NCBI RefSeq assembly: GCF_003387475.1
Contig: NZ_QUNO01000003.1
Location: forward strand, 372,001 to 436,000
Direction: 5' to 3'
Source of the DNA: Kutzneria buriramensis
GTDB lineage: Bacteria > Actinomycetota > Actinomycetes > Mycobacteriales > Pseudonocardiaceae
DNA length: 64,000 bases
In this document: piece after piece, positions 42,469 to 51,261 of the stretch
Numbering within the stretch: position 1 is the stretch's first letter
Layout of the letters: the number at the start of each line of letters is the position of its first letter
Notes under the pieces: model-generated
The model's database searches: none
Told to the model about the DNA's origin: nothing
The model's input: the letters and a program-made list of their open reading frames with translations, nothing else
Position numbers and translations under genes: made by a program

Positions 42469-43665
42469 GTGAACCGTCGCACGTTCCTGCTGGCCGGGGC
42501 GGCCTTGGCCGCGACGACCGGCTCGGCCTGCTCGGGATCGGCGGGCCTGGAGTACTGGAACCTGTTCGGCGGCGGCGACGGCAGCCGGATGACGGAGATG
42601 GTCGGCGCGATCGGCACCCGCTTGGACGCGGTGACGCTGGCCTGGGGCACGCCGTACTACACCAAGCTGGCGATGGCGGCGGCCGGCGGCCGCGCGCCCG
42701 ACCTGGCGATCTTGCACCTGTCGCGGATGCCGGGCTTCGCGCCGCTGGGCCTGCTCGACCCGTTCGACGGCGACCTGCTCGCCGCGCACGGCCTGACCTC
42801 GGACCGATTCCCGGAGGCGGTCTGGAGCCGGGCGCGCCACAACGGCCGCACCTACGCGGTGCCGCTGGACACGCATCCGCTGGTCCTCTTCTACAACACG
42901 GAACTGTGCGGCAAGGCCGGCCTTCTCGAGAACGGCCGGTTGAAACCGATCCGCGGCCCCGAACAACTGCTCGACGCGTTCGGTAAGGCGGGACTCGCGC
43001 TCGCAGCGGCGCGGGACGTCAATCCGTGGCGGCTGTTCTGGACGCTCTACCGCCAACAGAACGGCGAAGGCCCGCTCGACGACGCCAAGGCACTGACCGC
43101 CCTGCGGTTGCTCGCGAAAGTCGGCGCCACAACCAGATTCACCGACAACAACGCGGCGGTGGCGCTGTTCGGCAGCGGTCAGGCCGGCTTCTTCTGGAAT
43201 GGCGAATGGGAGCTGCCGACGTTCCAGGAGCAGCACATGCCGTTCGACGTGGCCCCGTTCCCTCAGGTCTACGAACGGCCGGCGGTGCACGCCGACTCGC
43301 ACGCGTTTGTCCTGCCGCACCAGCGAAATCGCGACCCCCAACGGACCGAGCGGACCGTGGCAGCCATCGCCGAACTCATCGAGAACAGCCTCACCTGGGC
43401 CCGCGGCGGGCACATCCCGGCCTACCAACCCGTGGCGACCTCGCCGGCGTACCTGAAGCTGTTGCCGCAGGCGAACTACCGGTCCGAGGCGGCGGAGGTG
43501 GAGCTGGATCCGGCGGTGTGGTTCGCGGGGGCGGCGTCCGATCTCCAGAGCGCGGCGGGTGCCACGATCGGGTCCGTGCTGGGCGGCACCATGTCGCCAG
43601 AAGGTGCGCTGGACGCACTGAAAGCGACATTGGTACGCCTCCAGAACACACCGAGGCCGTCATGA
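42469..43665 (+). CDS. Sugar ABC transporter substrate-binding lipoprotein
   Basis: A 398-residue family 1 extracellular solute-binding protein. The N-terminus NRRTFLLAGAALAATTGSAC has a twin-arginine motif (RRTFL) and a Cys in a lipobox-like GSAC, so export as a Tat lipoprotein is likely. EYWNLFGGGDGSRM and APLGLLDPFDGDLLAAHGLT fit sugar-binding proteins of the CUT1 group. It should capture an arabino-oligosaccharide, given the GH51 gene in the same operon. GAGGAGG lies upstream of the GTG, and its stop overlaps the first permease (ATGA). Confidence 0.9.
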   Translation: MNRRTFLLAGAALAATTGSACSGSAGLEYWNLFGGGDGSRMTEMVGAIGTRLDAVTLAWGTPYYTKLAMAAAGGRAPDLAILHLSRMPGFAPLGLLDPFDGDLLAAHGLTSDRFPEAVWSRARHNGRTYAVPLDTHPLVLFYNTELCGKAGLLENGRLKPIRGPEQLLDAFGKAGLALAAARDVNPWRLFWTLYRQQNGEGPLDDAKALTALRLLAKVGATTRFTDNNAAVALFGSGQAGFFWNGEWELPTFQEQHMPFDVAPFPQVYERPAVHADSHAFVLPHQRNRDPQRTERTVAAIAELIENSLTWARGGHIPAYQPVATSPAYLKLLPQANYRSEAAEVELDPAVWFAGAASDLQSAAGATIGSVLGGTMSPEGALDALKATLVRLQNTPRPS

Positions 43666-44504
43666 AACGGTCGGGGTTCTGGTTCGTCGCGCCGTTCCTG
43701 GTGCTCTACGTGGCGTTCCTGATCGTGCCGATGGTCATCGGCCTGGGCGCGAGCGTCACCGACGATGGCATCACCGGCCACGCGAGGTTCGTCGGCGCGG
43801 CCAACTACGTCGAACTGTTCGGCGATCCCGCCGTCTGGAGCTCGCTGTGGCACACGCTGATCTTCACGGTGACCAGCACGCCGGTGATCGTGCTGGTCGG
43901 CCTGGGCATGGCGCTGCTGGCCAACCGCATGGCGCCGGAGCGGTGGCTGTACCGGCTGGCGTTCTTCGCGCCGTACCTGCTGCCGGTTTCCGTGGTGGTG
44001 CTGATCTGGAACTGGCTCTACCAGCCGGGATTCGGCCTGATCAACGATGCCCTCACCCGGCTGGGGCTGCACGAGGTCGGCTGGCTGTCCACCGACGGCA
44101 TGGCGATGACGTCGATCGTGATCACCACCGTGTGGTGGACCGCCGGTTTCGGCTTCCTGCTCTATCTGGCGGCATTGCAGGAGATCCCCCGCCAGCTCTA
44201 TGAGGCCTCAGCCCTCGACGGGGCGACACCGTTCCAGCAGTTGCGCCGGATCACGCTGCCGCTGCTGTCCCGCACGCACCAACTGGTGATCGTGTTGCAG
44301 GTCCTCGCCTCGCTCAAGGTGTTCGACCAGATCTACCTGCTGAGCGGCCAGGGCGGCATCCCGGGCGTGCGCAGCATCGTCCAGTACATCTACGAAAGCG
44401 GCTTCACCCGGTTCCGTATCGGCTACGCCTCGGCGATCTCCTACGTGTTCTTCGCACTGATCGCCGTGGTCGCCCTGGTGCACTTCCGGCTGGTGAAACG
44501 ATGA
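43662..44504 (+). CDS. Sugar ABC transporter permease (MalF-type)
   Basis: A 280-residue CUT1-type permease with six membrane helices: FWFVAPFLVLYVAFLIVPMV at the N-terminus and the family coupling loop EIPRQLYEASALDGATPFQQ near residue 187. FVGAANYVELFGDP is typical of the first subunit. It pairs with the next gene. No ATPase gene is in the operon; in actinomycetes a shared MsiK-type ATPase encoded elsewhere often energises such importers. Confidence 0.92.
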   Translation: MKRSGFWFVAPFLVLYVAFLIVPMVIGLGASVTDDGITGHARFVGAANYVELFGDPAVWSSLWHTLIFTVTSTPVIVLVGLGMALLANRMAPERWLYRLAFFAPYLLPVSVVVLIWNWLYQPGFGLINDALTRLGLHEVGWLSTDGMAMTSIVITTVWWTAGFGFLLYLAALQEIPRQLYEASALDGATPFQQLRRITLPLLSRTHQLVIVLQVLASLKVFDQIYLLSGQGGIPGVRSIVQYIYESGFTRFRIGYASAISYVFFALIAVVALVHFRLVKR

Positions 44505-45280
44505 GGGCGCTGGCCGTCGTGCTGGCGGCGATCTGGCTGATCCCGCTGGCCTGGGCGCTGGACACGGCGCTGAAACCGGAGTCGGAGACAACCCGGATCC
44601 CGGTGAGCTGGTTTGCCGACGGCATGAGCCTGGACGCGTTCGGTCGGGTCTTCGCCGACGGAGACGTCCTGGCCTGGCTGGGAAACAGCCTGCTGGTCGG
44701 CATCGCCGTCACGGCGCTGACGGTCGCCGTGACCAGCCTGGCCGCCTACGGCCTGTCCCGGACCTGGTTCCGCGGCCGGTCGGTCGTGCTGGCGCTGCTG
44801 ATCGCCGGCATCCTGGTGCCGCCGCAGGTGCTGATCGTGCCGCTGTTCGCCGAGATGGTCGGGCTGGGCCTCGCCGACACGTACTGGGCGCTGATCCTCC
44901 CGCAGGTGGTCCTGCCCGCGATGGTGTACGTGTTGAAGAAGTTCTTCGACGGCGTGCCCAGGGAACTGGAGGAGGCGGCGGTGGTCGACGGGGCCGGGCG
45001 GCTGCGGGTGTACTGGAGCCTGATGCTGCCGCTGGCCCGCCCCGCGCTGGCCGCCGTCGCCATCTTCACGTTTGTCACCACGTGGAACAACTTCCTGTGG
45101 CCGTTCGTGGCCGTCAGCGACCCGCACCTGATGACGTTCCCGGTGGGGCTGGCGACCGTGCAGAGTTCCTACGGAGTCCGGTACGCCCAGGTTCTGGCCG
45201 CCGCACTGCTGGGCGGGCTGCCGCTGGTGGCCCTGTTCCTGGCGTTCCAGCGGCAGCTGGTGACCGCGATCAAAGGATGA
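44501..45280 (+). CDS. Sugar ABC transporter permease (MalG-type)
   Basis: A 259-residue second permease. The coupling loop VPRELEEAAVVDGAGRLRVY and the segment VTTWNNFLWPFVAVSD are hallmarks of the MalG branch. The N-terminus LAVVLAAIWLIPLAWALDTA is the first membrane helix; the usual cytoplasmic leader is short. ATG overlaps the preceding stop (ATGA). The GH51 gene follows seven bases after its stop. Confidence 0.92.
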   Translation: MRALAVVLAAIWLIPLAWALDTALKPESETTRIPVSWFADGMSLDAFGRVFADGDVLAWLGNSLLVGIAVTALTVAVTSLAAYGLSRTWFRGRSVVLALLIAGILVPPQVLIVPLFAEMVGLGLADTYWALILPQVVLPAMVYVLKKFFDGVPRELEEAAVVDGAGRLRVYWSLMLPLARPALAAVAIFTFVTTWNNFLWPFVAVSDPHLMTFPVGLATVQSSYGVRYAQVLAAALLGGLPLVALFLAFQRQLVTAIKG

Positions 45281-45287
45281 GAACACG

Positions 45288-46787
45288 GTGCGACAGGCAC
45301 GACTGACGCTCGACCCCGGCTTCGCCGTCGGCGACGTGGACCCCCGGCTGTTCGGCTCGTTCGTGGAGCACATGGGGCGCTGCGTGTACACCGGCGTCTT
45401 CGAGCCGGGGCACCCGACCGCCGACGAGGACGGCTTCCGCGGCGACGTGCTGGATCTGGTGCGGGAACTGGGCGTGACGACGGTCCGGTATCCCGGCGGC
45501 AACTTCGTCTCGGGCTACCGCTGGGAGGACGGCGTCGGGCCGCGGGGCGAGCGGCCGAGCCGGTTCGACCTGGCGTGGCGGCAGATCGAGTCGAACGAGT
45601 TCGGGCTCAACGAGTTCATGCGGTGGTCGCGCAAGGCCGGCGTGACGCCGATGATGGCCGTCAACCTGGGGACGCGCGGCGTGCGGGAGGCCGCGGATCT
45701 GGTGGAGTACTGCAACTTTCCCGGCGGCACGGCGCTTTCCGACCTGCGGGCCAAGCACGGTCACCCCGAGCCGCACGGGATTTCGTTGTGGTGCCTGGGG
45801 AACGAGATGGACGGCCCGTGGCAGATGGGGCACAAGACGGCGGACGAGTACGGTCGGCTGGCCAACGAGACGGCCAAGGCCATGCGCATTGTCGATCCCG
45901 GCATCGAGCTGGTGGCGTGCGGGAGTTCGAACAGCGGCATGTCCACGTTCGGGGCGTGGGAGGCAACCGTCCTCGAGCACACTTACGAGAACGTGGACTA
46001 CGTGTCGCTGCACGCCTACTACGAGGAGCGGGACGGCGATCTCGGCAGCTTCCTGGCCAGCTCGGTGGACATGGACCAGTTCATCAGCGCCGTGGTGGCG
46101 ACGTGTGATCACGTCGGCGCGAAGCTGCGCAACCGCAAGCGGATCCGGCTGTCGTTCGACGAGTGGAACGTCTGGTACATGAGCCGGTTCGTCGGCGAGC
46201 GGAACCTGGCGGCCGAGCGGGTGCCGCGCCTGATCGAGGACAACTACCACGTCGCCGACGCCGTGGTAGTCGGCTCGCTGCTGATCACTCTGCTGCGGCA
46301 CGCCGATCGCGTTTCCGTTGCGTGCCAGGCACAGCTGGCCAACGTGATCGCGCCGATCCTGACCGAGCCGGGCGGCGGCTCCTGCCGTCAGACGATCTTC
46401 TTCCCGTTCGCCGACGCCGCGCGGTACGCCCGGGGGCGGGTGCTGCGGGTGGAGCCGGACTCGCCGCGCTACGAGACGGCGCGGTTCGGCGATGTGCCGC
46501 TGCTGGAGGCCGTGGCGACCCAGGACGGCGACGAGGTGGTGCTGTTCGCCGTGAACCGGTCGGTGGAGGAATCGCTGGGGTTGACCGCGAATCTCCGCGC
46601 CCTGCCGGGGTTGCGGGTGGTCGAGCACGTCGTGCTGGCCGAGGACGACCGGTCGCTGACCAACACGGTGGCGGAGCCCGATCGGGTCCGGCCGCGCCAG
46701 GTCAGCGGCTCGTCCATTGAAGACGGCGAGTTGACGGCCGAGCTGCCGGCGCTGTCGTGGAACATGATCAGGATGAGCAGCGTGTGA
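45288..46787 (+). CDS. Alpha-L-arabinofuranosidase, GH51
   Basis: A 499-residue intracellular glycoside hydrolase (no signal peptide). The start LTLDPGFAVGDVDPRLFGSF, the segment RYPGGNFVSGYRWEDGVGP, the acid/base glutamate in CLGNEMDGPWQ and the nucleophile in SFDEWNVWYMS are diagnostic for GH51 clan A barrels; a C-terminal beta-sandwich follows. It releases arabinofuranose from arabino-oligosaccharides brought in by the coupled importer. Translation starts at GTG 45288 seven bases after the permease stop. A 15-bp hairpin ends the operon. Confidence 0.95.
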   Translation: MRQARLTLDPGFAVGDVDPRLFGSFVEHMGRCVYTGVFEPGHPTADEDGFRGDVLDLVRELGVTTVRYPGGNFVSGYRWEDGVGPRGERPSRFDLAWRQIESNEFGLNEFMRWSRKAGVTPMMAVNLGTRGVREAADLVEYCNFPGGTALSDLRAKHGHPEPHGISLWCLGNEMDGPWQMGHKTADEYGRLANETAKAMRIVDPGIELVACGSSNSGMSTFGAWEATVLEHTYENVDYVSLHAYYEERDGDLGSFLASSVDMDQFISAVVATCDHVGAKLRNRKRIRLSFDEWNVWYMSRFVGERNLAAERVPRLIEDNYHVADAVVVGSLLITLLRHADRVSVACQAQLANVIAPILTEPGGGSCRQTIFFPFADAARYARGRVLRVEPDSPRYETARFGDVPLLEAVATQDGDEVVLFAVNRSVEESLGLTANLRALPGLRVVEHVVLAEDDRSLTNTVAEPDRVRPRQVSGSSIEDGELTAELPALSWNMIRMSSV

Positions 46788-46803
46788 CACACGGCCGTGT
46801 ACA

Positions 46804-46840
46804 GGATGCGATCGGCGATACGTTGTCGCCGATCGCATCC
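46804..46840 (+). terminator. Terminator of the arabinoside operon
   Basis: Perfect 15-bp stem GGATGCGATCGGCGA / TCGCCGATCGCATCC with a 7-base loop, 17 bp after the GH51 stop. Confidence 0.85.
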
Positions 46841-46943
46841 GAGGGGAGGAACGCCCGGACGCCCGGACGCCCGGCCCGCCGCCGCCCCGAAATCGGTCGT
46901 TGATGATCGAAATGAGCAGCCCCCGAATCAATCCTAGTGGGGA

Positions 46944-47005
46944 GGGCTGACAATTCGGGGTGGCCGGCCGGTGCAGGACCGGCGGCCACCCCGAATTGTC
47001 AGCCC
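46944..47005. repeat. Long hairpin between convergent operons
   Basis: Arms of 29 and 28 bases (GGGCTGACAATTCGGGGTGG... and its complement ending GAATTGTCAGCCC) pair almost completely, with one bulged G and a five-base loop. It lies between the GH51 operon and the chitinase operon and could terminate the latter. The stem is longer than needed and has an AT-rich base. Confidence 0.75.
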
Positions 47006-47061
47006 CCTGTGGTTGGATTACTGCGTTGAATTCTCGAGGGGGAGGCTGCTTCGAACGGCCG

Positions 47062-47997
47062 TCACTTGAACTCGTCGGCGAAGGCCAGAGGGCTCTGGTT
47101 CACGCCGCTGCACGTGGGCGACGCCTGCGGCGCGAAGGCCGAGCACGACTGGTCCCGGTTGATGGACCAGAAGGCCAGCCGGCCGATGCCGTTGGAGTCG
47201 GCCCAGCTCTTGACGGTCTTGGCGTCGTCCAAGGTGAACGTGGAGTTGTCGTCGTTGGTGCCGATCATCGGGGTGATGCCGACGTTGCCGTAGCCGTAGC
47301 TGCCGTCCACGCCCTGCATCTGGGACAGGGTGTGCTGCGCGGCCTGGATCGCGGCCTGGCCCATGTCCTGGGTGCCGTCGTAGTAGTCCATGGCCATGAT
47401 GTTGACGTTGTCGATCTTGACGCCGGCGTCGTGGGCGGCCTTGACCACGTTGACGCCATCCTGGGTGAGCCCGCTCGGCAGCACGGCCAGCGTGACCGAG
47501 AAGGTGAGCCCAGGGTTCTTGGCCTTGAGGTCCTTCATCGCGGCCATCTGCCGCGCGGCCGCGGCGGTGTCGGCGACGGCGGCGCCCTCGACGTCGAAGT
47601 CCAGCGAGGTCACGCCGTAGGAATCGATGATCTTCTGGTAGCCATTCTCGATCGCTCCTTGGTCGGTGCATGTCCAGGCCAGCGGCTCGCCCGCCGCGCC
47701 GCCGGAAGAGATGATCACGGAGGCGCCCTCGGACTTCGCCTTGCTTATGGCGGCATCGGTGTTCGGGTCGTTGCCCACGGGCAACGTGTCGCCCCAGATC
47801 TCGTCGCAGCCCTGGCCGATGACGAACGCGGCGGTGAACGCCTTGACGCCGTGCTGGCCGATCGCGGTGTCCAGCAACGACTCCGTCGAGTTCGACATGT
47901 CGGTGTACGGGGCGAAACCGTCGCCGGAAACGGCATGGGCGGGCGCGGCCAAGCCGATGAGCGCAACCGCGGTGACGGCGGGCAGCAGTCGCTTCAC
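47062..47997 (-). CDS. Secreted chitinase-like protein, GH18 (copy 2)
   Basis: A 311-residue secreted protein with a signal peptide (LLPAVTAVALIGLAAPAHA, cleavage after AHA). The GH18 catalytic strand is SLDFDVEGA, with the DxxDxDxE pattern complete, so the acid glutamate is present. VNIMAMDYYDGTQDMGQAAI supplies the other substrate-binding residues. No carbohydrate-binding module is attached. The overlap with the upstream paralogue (47994-47997, ATGA) and similarity between them point to tandem duplication. It ends the GH16-GH18-GH18 operon. Confidence 0.9.
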   Translation of the reverse strand: MKRLLPAVTAVALIGLAAPAHAVSGDGFAPYTDMSNSTESLLDTAIGQHGVKAFTAAFVIGQGCDEIWGDTLPVGNDPNTDAAISKAKSEGASVIISSGGAAGEPLAWTCTDQGAIENGYQKIIDSYGVTSLDFDVEGAAVADTAAAARQMAAMKDLKAKNPGLTFSVTLAVLPSGLTQDGVNVVKAAHDAGVKIDNVNIMAMDYYDGTQDMGQAAIQAAQHTLSQMQGVDGSYGYGNVGITPMIGTNDDNSTFTLDDAKTVKSWADSNGIGRLAFWSINRDQSCSAFAPQASPTCSGVNQSPLAFADEFK

Positions 47998-48935
47998 GCG
48001 GCACCCCCGGAGATCTTGTTGAAAATCGTCGAATACGCGTATCCGGTGGCCTTGTCGTAGCTGGCGACCTCCCAGAAGGCCAGCAGCTGCACGCCGTTCG
48101 AGGCGGCGAAGTCCTCCAACTGGGACGCGTCGTCCTGGCTGAAGGTCTCGTTGTCGTCGTTCTTGCCGGCGATCGGCGTGATACCGAGCCTGCCGTACGC
48201 CTCGGAACCGGAAATGCCGTACAGCCCGGCGAGCTGGCCGCTGGTCGCCTTCGCCGCCGAAAGCGCGTCGTTCAACGCGTTCTCGCCGTCGCCGAAGTCC
48301 ATGGCCATGATGTCCACGGCGCTCACGTTGACGCCCTTGGACTTGGCGTCCTGGAGCACGCCCATCTCCTGTCCGGGCAGGCCATCCGGGGCGACGGCCA
48401 GCGTGTAGTCCACCTGCACCGCGGGATTCTGCTGCTGCAACGCGGCCAGCGCCTGGTTGCGACGCTCGTTGGCGGCGGAGTCGCCGAGCGTGCCGCCCTC
48501 GATGTCGAAGTCCAGCCGGGTGATGCCGTACGTCGTGACGATGTTCGCGTAGGCGGCGGTCAGGTCCGACACCGACGTGCAGGTCTGGGCCAGCTCACCG
48601 CCCTCGGCCCCGCCGAAGGAGATGATCACGTCACCGCCCTTGGCCTGGAGATCCTTGATCTGTGACGAGTAGGAGCCGACCGGCGTGCCGCCGGACTCCC
48701 ACTTCGCGGTGCATCCGTTGTCCGGTATGAGAAACGCAAGCGTGTAGTGACTGGTGCCGCTGGCCTGCATGTCGTCGGCCATCAGGCCGGCGCTGGAATC
48801 GCTGAGTTCGAGGTACGGAGCGGCGAAGTGGGCCGGCAGCGCGGCGGACGCCGCGTGGGCCGGGGGCGCCGCGAGACCGGTGAGCGCGATGGCGAGCGCG
48901 CCGGTCAGCAGGGAGGTCTTCCGGGTGCAGGGCAA
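47994..48935 (-). CDS. Secreted chitinase-like protein, GH18 (copy 1)
   Basis: A 313-residue paralogue. The signal peptide KTSLLTGALAIALTGLAAPP ends near AHA. The catalytic strand reads TRLDFDIEGG, with the acid glutamate intact, and VDIMAMDFGDGENALNDALS follows. Both copies belong to the single-domain actinobacterial GH18 group acting on chitin or related polymers. It is 36 bp downstream of the GH16 gene and couples to copy 2 by ATGA. DasR-type control is likely through the site at 49895. Confidence 0.9.
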   Translation of the reverse strand: MPCTRKTSLLTGALAIALTGLAAPPAHAASAALPAHFAAPYLELSDSSAGLMADDMQASGTSHYTLAFLIPDNGCTAKWESGGTPVGSYSSQIKDLQAKGGDVIISFGGAEGGELAQTCTSVSDLTAAYANIVTTYGITRLDFDIEGGTLGDSAANERRNQALAALQQQNPAVQVDYTLAVAPDGLPGQEMGVLQDAKSKGVNVSAVDIMAMDFGDGENALNDALSAAKATSGQLAGLYGISGSEAYGRLGITPIAGKNDDNETFSQDDASQLEDFAASNGVQLLAFWEVASYDKATGYAYSTIFNKISGGAA

Positions 48936-48971
48936 TGTGCTCTCCGATAAGCGTTGGTGCAGGGGGATTTC

Positions 48972-49826
48972 TCAGCCGGTCGTCACGTGCACGTAGTCCA
49001 CGACGAGCTGCTGCGGGAACTGCGTGCTGCCGTCCGGGTCGCCGGGCCAGTCGCCGCCGACCGCGAGGTTGAGGATGATGTAGAAGGGGTGGTCGAACAC
49101 CCACTGGTTGCCGTTGACGTCCGCCGGCGTGCGGGTTTCGTACACGGCGCCGTCGACCGACCAGCTGATCTGGTTCGGCGACCAGTCCACCGCGTAGGTG
49201 TGGAAGTCGTCGGCGAAGACCGGCCCGTTGTCCGCCGCGCCGACCCCGTTCGAACCGGAGTAGCCGGGGCCGTGGATGGTGCCGTGCACGGTGTTCGGCT
49301 CGTTGCCGACGTTCTCCATGATGTCGATCTCGCCGCACTGCGGCCAGCCGGCCGAGCCGATGTTGTCGCCGAGCAGCCAGAACGCCGGCCACATGCCACG
49401 TCCGCGCGGGATCTTCATGCGGGCCTCGAAGTGCCCGTACGCCTGGGTGAACTGGCCCGCCGTGGACAGCCGGGCCGAGGTGTACTCACACGGCCCGTAC
49501 CAGCACTGGTAGTTGCCGGGATTCTCCTTCTTGGCGGTGATGACCAGATTGCCCTGGCCGTCGAGCGCGGCGTTGTCCGTGCCGGACGTGTACCACTCAC
49601 GCTCGTGGTTGTTGACGTTGTCGCCGGTCTCGAAGTGCCACTTGGACGTGTCGACACCCGCGCCGGCCGGACCGTCGAAGTCGTCGGTGAACGAGGCGCC
49701 GGCCGGGCTGGCCGACGCGGCGGTGACGGGCAGGATCGTCACGGCCAGCGCGGCCGCGACCAGGGCGGCGAGGCGGACTCGGATGCGGATTCGACGTGTG
49801 CGCCGCAGGGAAGGCGTCACAGTCAT
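48972..49826 (-). CDS. Secreted endo-beta-1,3-glucanase-like protein, GH16
   Basis: A 284-residue secreted GH16 enzyme. Signal peptide: an arginine-rich start (RRTRRIRIRVRLAAL) and a hydrophobic core, with cleavage near ASASP. The catalytic motif is CGEIDIMENVG (ExDxxE: nucleophile, assisting Asp and acid/base). WHFETGDNVNNHEREWYTSG and GRGMWPAFWLLGDNIGSAGW are typical of laminarinase-type members. It should cut beta-1,3-glucan of fungal walls, complementing the chitinases behind it. The ATG at 49826 has GAGAGG five bases upstream. A dre-like palindrome lies 70 bp upstream. Confidence 0.93.
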   Translation of the reverse strand: MTVTPSLRRTRRIRIRVRLAALVAAALAVTILPVTAASASPAGASFTDDFDGPAGAGVDTSKWHFETGDNVNNHEREWYTSGTDNAALDGQGNLVITAKKENPGNYQCWYGPCEYTSARLSTAGQFTQAYGHFEARMKIPRGRGMWPAFWLLGDNIGSAGWPQCGEIDIMENVGNEPNTVHGTIHGPGYSGSNGVGAADNGPVFADDFHTYAVDWSPNQISWSVDGAVYETRTPADVNGNQWVFDHPFYIILNLAVGGDWPGDPDGSTQFPQQLVVDYVHVTTG

Positions 49827-49894
49827 GATCACCTCTCAGTTCTTGTTTCCGATGCTCCCTCATGATCGGCGTGGCGGCGGTACCAGGGAGTATC

Positions 49895-49910
49895 CGAGGT
49901 CTAGACCATC
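49895..49910. promoter_or_regulatory. DasR-type (dre-like) operator
   Basis: A perfect palindromic core GGTCTAGACC (49898-49907) with a following A matches the centre of the dre consensus ACTGGTCTAGACCACT; the outer bases differ. It is 69-84 bp upstream of the GH16 start, at the head of an operon that encodes chitin- and glucan-degrading enzymes. Confidence 0.7.
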
Positions 49911-50280
49911 GAGGCAAGGGTTTCTCAGGGGCTTCGTGCAAGTCGCGCGGAAACTGCGGGGAGGGAGTACATTGCGCGCGGGGGCGACAGGAGAGGCGAC
50001 CGCAGGCAGGTGGTACGAGAGCCGAGCGGTCAGCGCTGAGCAAACGCGGACGGTGAAGCGGGAGCGGTCAGGTGGTCCACGCGCGGGCAAGCGCAGACAC
50101 GTGATGCGAAAGCCGGGCGCAGGCTGGTGATTGCGTAGGGGCGAGCGCGGGCGGTCATTGTGGAGGGCCGCCGCACCGACGGCCGGGCGGTGATTTTCGG
50201 GAGGGCCCGGTCCACCGAACGGCCGATCATGTCCCGTCCGGACATTGCCAAGCCGGCGGGCGGCTCATACCGTCGCGGGC
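49911..50280. other. Intergenic region, divergent GH16 / nitrilase
   Basis: This 370-bp stretch follows the dre-like site and precedes the nitrilase gene. Loose repeats of a GAGC/GGCGGTCA pattern recur at about 30-40 bp steps (near 50026-50156), too diverged to call a tandem array. I found no convincing gene or hairpin. Confidence 0.45.
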
Positions 50281-51195
50281 ATGGCTATCCTGACCGCCGC
50301 CGTCGTGCAGGCGTCCGCGCCCCTGTTCGACACGCCCGCGGCGTTATCCCGGGCCGAGGGGCTGATCCGCGAGGCGGCCAGGACCAACGGGGCCCAGGTC
50401 ATCGTGCTGCCGGAGGCGTTCCTCGGCGGCTACCCCAAGGGCCTGGACTTCGACATCACCGTGGGCCGGCGGACCGACGCGGGCCGCGAACTGTTCCGGC
50501 GGTACCACGCGGCGGCGATCGAGGTGCCGGGGCCGGAGGTGCAGGCCCTGGCGGCGGTGACCAGGGAACTGGGCGTGCACGCGGTGGTCGGCGCGGTCGA
50601 GCGCCAGGGCGGCACGCTGTACTGCGTGGCCCTGTTCTTCGGCCCGACCGGCTACCTCGGCCTGCACCGCAAGCTGATGCCGACGGCCGCGGAACGCTAC
50701 CTGTGGGGCCAGGGCGACGGCTCCACGCTCCCGGTGATCGACACCGGCGCGGTCCGCCTCGGCGCGGCGATCTGCTGGGAGAACTACATGCCGCTGTTCC
50801 GCACCACCATGTACGCCAAGGGCGTCGAGGTGTGGTGCGCGCCGACCGTGGACGATCGCGACCAGTGGCAGGCCAGCATGCGGCACATCGCGCTGGAGGG
50901 CCGCTGTTTCGTGTTGAGCGCCAACCAGTTCCTGCGCCGCGACGGCCTGCCCGCGGACCTTCGGACCGACGACATGGACCACGTGCTGATCGGCGGCGGC
51001 TCGATGATCGTCTCACCGCTCGGCCACGTCCTCGCCGGCCCGCTGCGGGAGTGCGAGGGCATTCTCGCCGCCGATCTCGACCTGGACGACATCGCCCGCG
51101 CCCGCTTCGACTTCGACGCCGTCGGGCACTACGCCCGCGCGGACGTCTTCTCGCTGAGCGTCGACGAGTCGCCCCGCGCCGCGGTCCGCTTCTGA
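50281..51195 (+). CDS. Nitrilase (carbon-nitrogen hydrolase)
   Basis: A 304-residue nitrilase superfamily enzyme. The catalytic residues are present: Glu in VIVLPEAFLGGYPKG, Lys in HRKLMPTAAERYLWGQGDG and Cys in AICWENYMPLFR. The CWENYMPL and GGYPKG segments are those of true nitrilases (nitrile to acid and ammonia) rather than amidases. The ATG at 50281 begins the first strand (AILTAAVVQASAPLFD). The gene stands alone and is followed 5 bp later by a strong hairpin. The natural substrate cannot be read. Confidence 0.9.
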   Translation: MAILTAAVVQASAPLFDTPAALSRAEGLIREAARTNGAQVIVLPEAFLGGYPKGLDFDITVGRRTDAGRELFRRYHAAAIEVPGPEVQALAAVTRELGVHAVVGAVERQGGTLYCVALFFGPTGYLGLHRKLMPTAAERYLWGQGDGSTLPVIDTGAVRLGAAICWENYMPLFRTTMYAKGVEVWCAPTVDDRDQWQASMRHIALEGRCFVLSANQFLRRDGLPADLRTDDMDHVLIGGGSMIVSPLGHVLAGPLRECEGILAADLDLDDIARARFDFDAVGHYARADVFSLSVDESPRAAVRF

Positions 51196-51199
51196 CCCG

Positions 51200-51256
51200 A
51201 TGCGGGGAAGGACGCCTTACCCGCGTTGAACGAGGGTAAGGCGTCCTTCCCTGCAT
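51200..51256. repeat. Dispersed palindrome, copy 2 (terminator position)
   Basis: Twenty-three-base arms (51200-51222 and 51234-51256) pair with one G-T wobble and an 11-base loop. The core GGGGAAGGACGCCTT with its complement is the same as in the copy at 3770-3807. It lies between the convergent nitrilase and methyltransferase genes, 5 bp from each stop, and probably ends both transcripts. Confidence 0.85.
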
Positions 51257-51261
51257 GAAGG

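Noticed and set aside
50026-50160. Tandem repeat array upstream of the nitrilase
   Set aside because: The GGCGGTCA-like pieces are irregularly spaced and too diverged to define a unit.
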